Below the pieces are notes generated by a model. It searched no databases. It saw only the letters and a list, made by a program, of their open reading frames with translations, and was not told the DNA's origin. A stretch of DNA of 8,048 nucleotides, taken from assembly GCA_015655035.1 (NCBI GenBank), contig JAATFS010000466.1:1-8048 (forward strand), in the 5' to 3' direction. This DNA comes from Lysobacterales bacterium (GTDB lineage: Bacteria; Pseudomonadota; Gammaproteobacteria; Xanthomonadales; Xanthomonadaceae). The position numbers were made by a program, and so were the translations under genes. Shown here one piece after another: positions 4,614 to 8,048 of this stretch (the stretch's first letter is position 1; each line of letters begins with the position of its first letter).

Positions 4614-6560
4614 ATGCGTCTTCAACTGCGTACGTCGCGCCTGGCTGCGGCCTTGGCTTCGCTTTGGGCCTGTGGCGCCCATGCCGCCACTGACAATCCT
4701 CCCGCCACGCTGGACAAGGTAGTGGTCACCGCCTCCGGCTTCGAGCAGTCGGTGAACGACGCGCCGGCTTCGGTCACCATCATCACCGGCGAGGAACTGC
4801 GTCGGAAATCGTTCCGCGACCTTGGCGATGCATTGCGCGATGTCGAAGGCGTGGCGGTCAACGGCGCCGCCAACGAAACCGATATTTCGCTGCGCGGCAT
4901 GCCGCCGGACTACACCCTGATCCTGGTAGACGGCAAGCGCCAGAGCGCGCGCGAATCGCGTGTCAACGGCAACCGTGGCTACGAACAGAGCTTCATTCCG
5001 CCAGCCGAGGCGATCGAGCGCATCGAGATCGTGCGCGGCTCGATGTCGTCACTGTATGGCTCTGATGCCATTGGCGGCGTGATCAACATCATCACCCGCA
5101 AGGTGGCCGCCGACTGGGGCGGCTCGCTGACGCTCGACTACACCGGCCAGCAGCACAGCGCCCAGGGCAACGCACGTCAGGCCCAGTTCTACCTCAACGG
5201 CCCGATCAAGCGCGACCTGCTCGGCTTGCAGCTGTGGGGACGCTACCTGGACCGGCAGGCTGACGACGACGTCGAAGCCACTGGTGGCTTCACCCAGGCA
5301 CGCCATCGGGACCTGACCGCGCGGTTGGCGCTCACGCCCAGCACCTACCAGGAAATCCTGCTCGAAGCAGGCGTCACTCGCCTGGACAACGGTGACGGCC
5401 TCAGCAGCAACTGGGCCACCCGCGAACAGCAGAACGACCGTGATCACGCCTCGCTGTCCTACAAGGGGCAATGGGACTGGGGCAGCGCCGAACTCAGCGC
5501 CGCGCACGAGACCTCTTCGCGTCGGGGCGTGGCAACGCCCGACCAGACCGACGTCTACGGCCGCGAGCCAGAGGTGGAGAACAACGTCGTCGACGGCAAG
5601 CTGGTGCTGCCGTTGGGCACGCACAAGATCACCACCGGCGCGCAGTGGAACCAGGGCAAGGTGCACGACTGGAACCAGGGCCTCAACGACCATGTGCAAT
5701 ACACTTTCGGCGTGGTCCAGCGCGCGCTGTTCGCCGAGGACGAATGGTCGCTCAGCGAACGCCTGGCCCTGACCGCCGGTGTGCGCATCGACGACCACCA
5801 GCAGTACGGCTCGCACTTCAACCCGCGCCTGTACGCGGTGTGGCATGCCAGCGCGGCATGGACCTTCAAGGGCGGCGTGTCGCGTGGCTTCAAGGCGCCG
5901 GAAATCCGCGCCGTGGTGCCCGGCTACGCCTACTTGCGCCGCAATCGCTTCGTGATGCTGGGCAATCCCGACCTGAAGCCGGAATCCAGTACCAGCTACG
6001 AGCTGGCCGCGTTGTGGGACAACCATGAAGGTCTGTCCGCCGGCGCCACCGTGTTCTACAACGATTTCAAGGACAAGCTGTCCACGGTCACCACTACCGA
6101 GACCTGGAACGGCTATATCGTGATGGATCGCGTCAACGTCGATAACGCCCGCATCGTCGGCGCCGAGCTCAATGGGCGTTGGGCGATCACCCCGGCGATC
6201 TCGCTGAAGGCCAACTACACCTACACCGATTCGGAACAGAAGAGCGGATCCGGCCGCGGCGCGCCGCTGACGCTGACCCCGGAGCACAAGGCCCACGTCG
6301 GCGCGGACTGGCGTATCAGTGAACGCCTGCGGCTGTGGGCGGCGGCCAACTACTACGGCAAGGAGTACGGCACCACCGTCAGCGACGAGCCGGCGCCGGG
6401 CTACACCACGGCCGATCTCGGTGGCTCGTTCGAGCTGAATTCCGCACTGTCCTTCAATGCGGCGATCTACAACCTCAACGACAAGCGCCTGGACGAGCCA
6501 ACCTACGGCACCGTCAACTACGGCCGACGCCTGTGGTTGAGCGCCACTTATCGCTTCTGA
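4614..6560 (+). CDS. cirA: CirA-like catecholate siderophore TonB-dependent receptor
   Basis: Outer-membrane receptor that takes up ferric catecholate siderophores or their breakdown products (in E. coli, CirA imports linear dihydroxybenzoylserine compounds and serves colicins Ia/Ib). It has 648 aa against about 663 in E. coli. A signal peptide (residues 1-24, ending GAHA) precedes a TonB box (LDKVVVTAS, about 33-41) and a plug (about 45-165). Plug motifs match CirA closely: NDAPASVTIIT, YTLILVDGKR (100-109), and IERIEIVRGSMSSLYGSDAI (about 134-153) followed by GGVINIITRK. In the barrel, VDGKLVLPL, FAEDEWSLSERLALTAGVRIDD, FKAPE, GNPDLKPESS and YNDFKD also follow the CirA pattern. The C-terminus is YRF. 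The ATG at 4614 has a weak GAG (4605..4607) 6 nt upstream. It is monocistronic by layout and likely iron-regulated through the box and dyad just upstream. It converges with the kinase gene. Confidence 0.93.
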   Translation: MRLQLRTSRLAAALASLWACGAHAATDNPPATLDKVVVTASGFEQSVNDAPASVTIITGEELRRKSFRDLGDALRDVEGVAVNGAANETDISLRGMPPDYTLILVDGKRQSARESRVNGNRGYEQSFIPPAEAIERIEIVRGSMSSLYGSDAIGGVINIITRKVAADWGGSLTLDYTGQQHSAQGNARQAQFYLNGPIKRDLLGLQLWGRYLDRQADDDVEATGGFTQARHRDLTARLALTPSTYQEILLEAGVTRLDNGDGLSSNWATREQQNDRDHASLSYKGQWDWGSAELSAAHETSSRRGVATPDQTDVYGREPEVENNVVDGKLVLPLGTHKITTGAQWNQGKVHDWNQGLNDHVQYTFGVVQRALFAEDEWSLSERLALTAGVRIDDHQQYGSHFNPRLYAVWHASAAWTFKGGVSRGFKAPEIRAVVPGYAYLRRNRFVMLGNPDLKPESSTSYELAALWDNHEGLSAGATVFYNDFKDKLSTVTTTETWNGYIVMDRVNVDNARIVGAELNGRWAITPAISLKANYTYTDSEQKSGSGRGAPLTLTPEHKAHVGADWRISERLRLWAAANYYGKEYGTTVSDEPAPGYTTADLGGSFELNSALSFNAAIYNLNDKRLDEPTYGTVNYGRRLWLSATYRF

Positions 6561-6606
6561 CCCGCAGCGTGGGGGCCGTCATCGATTCCGGGTGAAGGCA
6601 GGCCCT

Positions 6607-6636
6607 GGCGTCGGCGGATCAGGCCGCCGGCACGCC
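6607..6636. terminator. Bulged GC-rich stem-loop between convergent cirA and kinase genes
   Basis: Bases 6607..6617 pair with 6624..6636 as 11 base pairs, with a 2-nt bulge (6630..6631) and a 6-nt loop that includes part of the kinase stop codon. It lies 46 nt past the cirA stop. No T tract follows on either strand, so this is only a possible bidirectional terminator. Confidence 0.3.
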
Positions 6637-7998
6637 CGGCAGCTGGACGATCGCGCACAGGCCGGGTGTGCGGTTTTCCAGCACCAGTTCGCCGCCATGG
6701 GCCTGGATGCAGGCGCGTGCGATCGCCAGCCCCAGGCCCATGCCACCGCGATGGCCGGGCTGGGCCGCGTCGGCGGGTGCCAGTTGCACGAATGGCTCCA
6801 TCACCTGTTCGAGCCATTCTTCCGGGATCCCCGGGCCGTGGTCACGGATCTCCAGCCGCCAGCCGTGGGCATCGTCGGCGCGTAGCGTCAGTTCGGCGCC
6901 CCCGCCATGGACGAAGGCGTTGTCGATCAAATTGCTGAGTGCACGCTTGAGCGCGAGCGGCCGGCCCAGGCACCAGGCCGGCGGTGCGCCGCTCCAATCC
7001 AGCGTGCGCCCCAGTCGGCGATAGCGCAGCACCAGCGCCTCCAGCAGCGCGGTCAGGGAAAAACGTTGCAGCGGTTCATGCTGCGCATCGTCACGCACGA
7101 ACGCCAGGGTCTCGCGCACCATCGCGGCCAGCTCGGCGAGGCTGTCGAGCATGTCCTGCCGCTCCGGCGAATCGGGCAACAGTTCCAACTGCAAGCGCAG
7201 CTCGGTGATCGGCGTACCGAAATCGTGTCCTAGCGCGGCCAGCATCCGGGTCCGGCTCTCTACATGCCGGCCCAGCCGTTCCTGCATCGTATTGAACGCA
7301 GCAGTCAGCTCGCGCGCCTCGCGTGGCCCACTCAAGCGCAGCGGCGTACTCCACTCGCCGCGACTCACCTGCTCGGTGGCCTGCGCCAGGCACCTGAACG
7401 GGCGTACCACCCGGTAGACGAAGACATAGGCGATCAACAACACCGGCAACGTGCTCACCGGCAGCGAGTAGGCCAGCAACCGACGCCACTCGTAACCGCC
7501 GGCCGGATGCTGCACCGCGTTCAGCCATTGGCCGTCGGGTAGGCGCACGCTGCTGCGCAGGCGCAACGGCGCCCATCCGGACGGGTGCAATACCTGCACG
7601 CGCGCATGCGAGCCATCGACGCGTTCGAGCTGCATCCATACAGGGGTCGCCTCGCCCAGGCCCAACGTACGGCGCAATTGTCGTGCCAGCCGGCGCTCCT
7701 CGGTGCGCATGTCCAGCGCCGCAACTTGGGCACTCGGCGCGCGCTGCACGCTGAGCTTGCCGGACGACATCGCCGCCAGCAGCGGCTGCGCCTGCACGGG
7801 CGGCAGGCGCGTGGCGATCTGGTAGGCAATGGCGAGCCGTTCCAGCGCCTGCGCATCGGCCAGCGGGTGAAGCAGGGTGCCGGCGCGTTGCAGCACCAGC
7901 ATCGCTACGCCGTTGGAGACCAGTAGCGCCAACAGCAACAGCACCCCCAGTTGGCTGGCCATCCGCTGCGGCCACCAACGCCAGCCATCCGGGCTCAT
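6619..7998 (-). CDS. Two-component sensor histidine kinase (EnvZ/QseC-like architecture)
   Basis: Inner-membrane sensor kinase of 459 aa from the ATG at 7996..7998. TM1 spans about residues 15-37 (SQLGVLLLLALLVSNGVAML...), followed by a periplasmic region of roughly 135 residues and TM2 (about 174-195). A HAMP linker, a HisKA domain with phospho-acceptor His258 in ALGHDFGTPITELRL, and a HATPase_c domain follow. The latter shows the N box (SNLIDNAFVHGG, about 355-366), the D box (RDHGPGIPEE, about 385-394), an F box (EPFVQL) and the G2 box (GGMGLGLAI, about 418-426), so it should be catalytically competent. The H box is slightly odd: FG replaces the common LR after HD. An upstream in-frame ATG (8044..8046) lies inside the regulator gene and is rejected. 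The 4-nt ATGA overlap with the regulator implies translational coupling. The signal sensed cannot be read from the sequence. Confidence 0.92.
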   Translation of the reverse strand: MSPDGWRWWPQRMASQLGVLLLLALLVSNGVAMLVLQRAGTLLHPLADAQALERLAIAYQIATRLPPVQAQPLLAAMSSGKLSVQRAPSAQVAALDMRTEERRLARQLRRTLGLGEATPVWMQLERVDGSHARVQVLHPSGWAPLRLRSSVRLPDGQWLNAVQHPAGGYEWRRLLAYSLPVSTLPVLLIAYVFVYRVVRPFRCLAQATEQVSRGEWSTPLRLSGPREARELTAAFNTMQERLGRHVESRTRMLAALGHDFGTPITELRLQLELLPDSPERQDMLDSLAELAAMVRETLAFVRDDAQHEPLQRFSLTALLEALVLRYRRLGRTLDWSGAPPAWCLGRPLALKRALSNLIDNAFVHGGGAELTLRADDAHGWRLEIRDHGPGIPEEWLEQVMEPFVQLAPADAAQPGHRGGMGLGLAIARACIQAHGGELVLENRTPGLCAIVQLPGVPAA

Positions 7999-8048
7999 GC
8001 CGGGTCGATCTGCACGTCGGCCGCCAGCAGATAGCCACGGCCCCACAA
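7995..8048 (-). CDS. OmpR/PhoB-family response regulator, C-terminal 17 residues
   Basis: Only the last 17 codons plus the TGA (7995..7997) are present; the gene continues off the right edge. The peptide LWGRGYLLAADVQIDPA contains GRGYLL, the end-of-domain signature of the winged-helix DNA-binding domain of OmpR-type regulators (commonly VRGVGY or GRGYLL). The stop overlaps the kinase ATG by 4 nt, the usual arrangement of a regulator-kinase operon. Its targets are unknown. Confidence 0.8.
   Translation of the reverse strand: MWGRGYLLAADVQIDPA

Noticed and set aside
5049..6296. 415-codon open frame on the - strand inside cirA
   Set aside because: Antisense shadow of a GC-rich gene. The translation has no recognisable domain, while the + strand gives a full CirA-like receptor.
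1..8048. CRISPR arrays, tRNA/rRNA genes, insertion sequences, attachment sites
   Set aside because: No regularly spaced repeats, no tRNA-like cloverleaf segments, and no transposase or integrase motifs seen. The only notable direct repeat is the 18-nt box.

Overview
High-GC DNA from a gammaproteobacterium, most likely a member of the Xanthomonadaceae (Xanthomonas or a close relative). This is inferred from strong G/C use at third codon positions, the density of TonB-dependent receptors, and the character of the small conserved proteins. I cannot place it to species.

Layout. 1..693 (+) is the C-terminal end of a large SMC-like ATPase of the JetC/COG4913 type, the motor of a Wadjet/Mks plasmid-restriction system. 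It carries an unusual lysine/alanine/proline-rich, histone H1-like tail. 896..2959 (+) is a siderophore-type TonB-dependent receptor of the FhuA/FhuE class. 2969..3742 (-) converges on it and encodes a YfcA-like TSUP (TauE/SafE) membrane transporter. 3842..4243 (+) is a YchJ-family protein with a SEC-C zinc-binding motif, diverging from the transporter. 4342..4506 (+) is a 54-residue membrane protein of unknown function. 4614..6560 (+) is a CirA-like catecholate siderophore receptor. 6619..7998 (-) is a sensor histidine kinase, and 7995..8048 (-) is the last 17 codons of its OmpR-type response regulator. These two overlap by 4 nt (ATGA).

How the parts relate. The two outer-membrane receptors are about 3.7 kb apart and separated by three unrelated genes, yet both are preceded by the same 18-nt box (777..794 and 4541..4558). 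In both, a second short GAATGG element follows at exactly the same distance. At the second receptor this element is the left half of a 19-bp dyad that resembles a degenerate Fur box. This points to co-regulation of the two receptors as an iron-responsive pair by a shared cis element. It is the most interesting signal in the window. The kinase/regulator pair is transcribed towards cirA, and nothing in the sequence ties it to iron.

The longest stretch without a gene is about 200 bp (694..895). It holds the first copy of the shared box. I see no tRNA, rRNA, CRISPR array, insertion sequence or prophage gene. I do not see a clear new multi-gene system; the JetC end suggests a Wadjet locus lying mostly to the left of this window.
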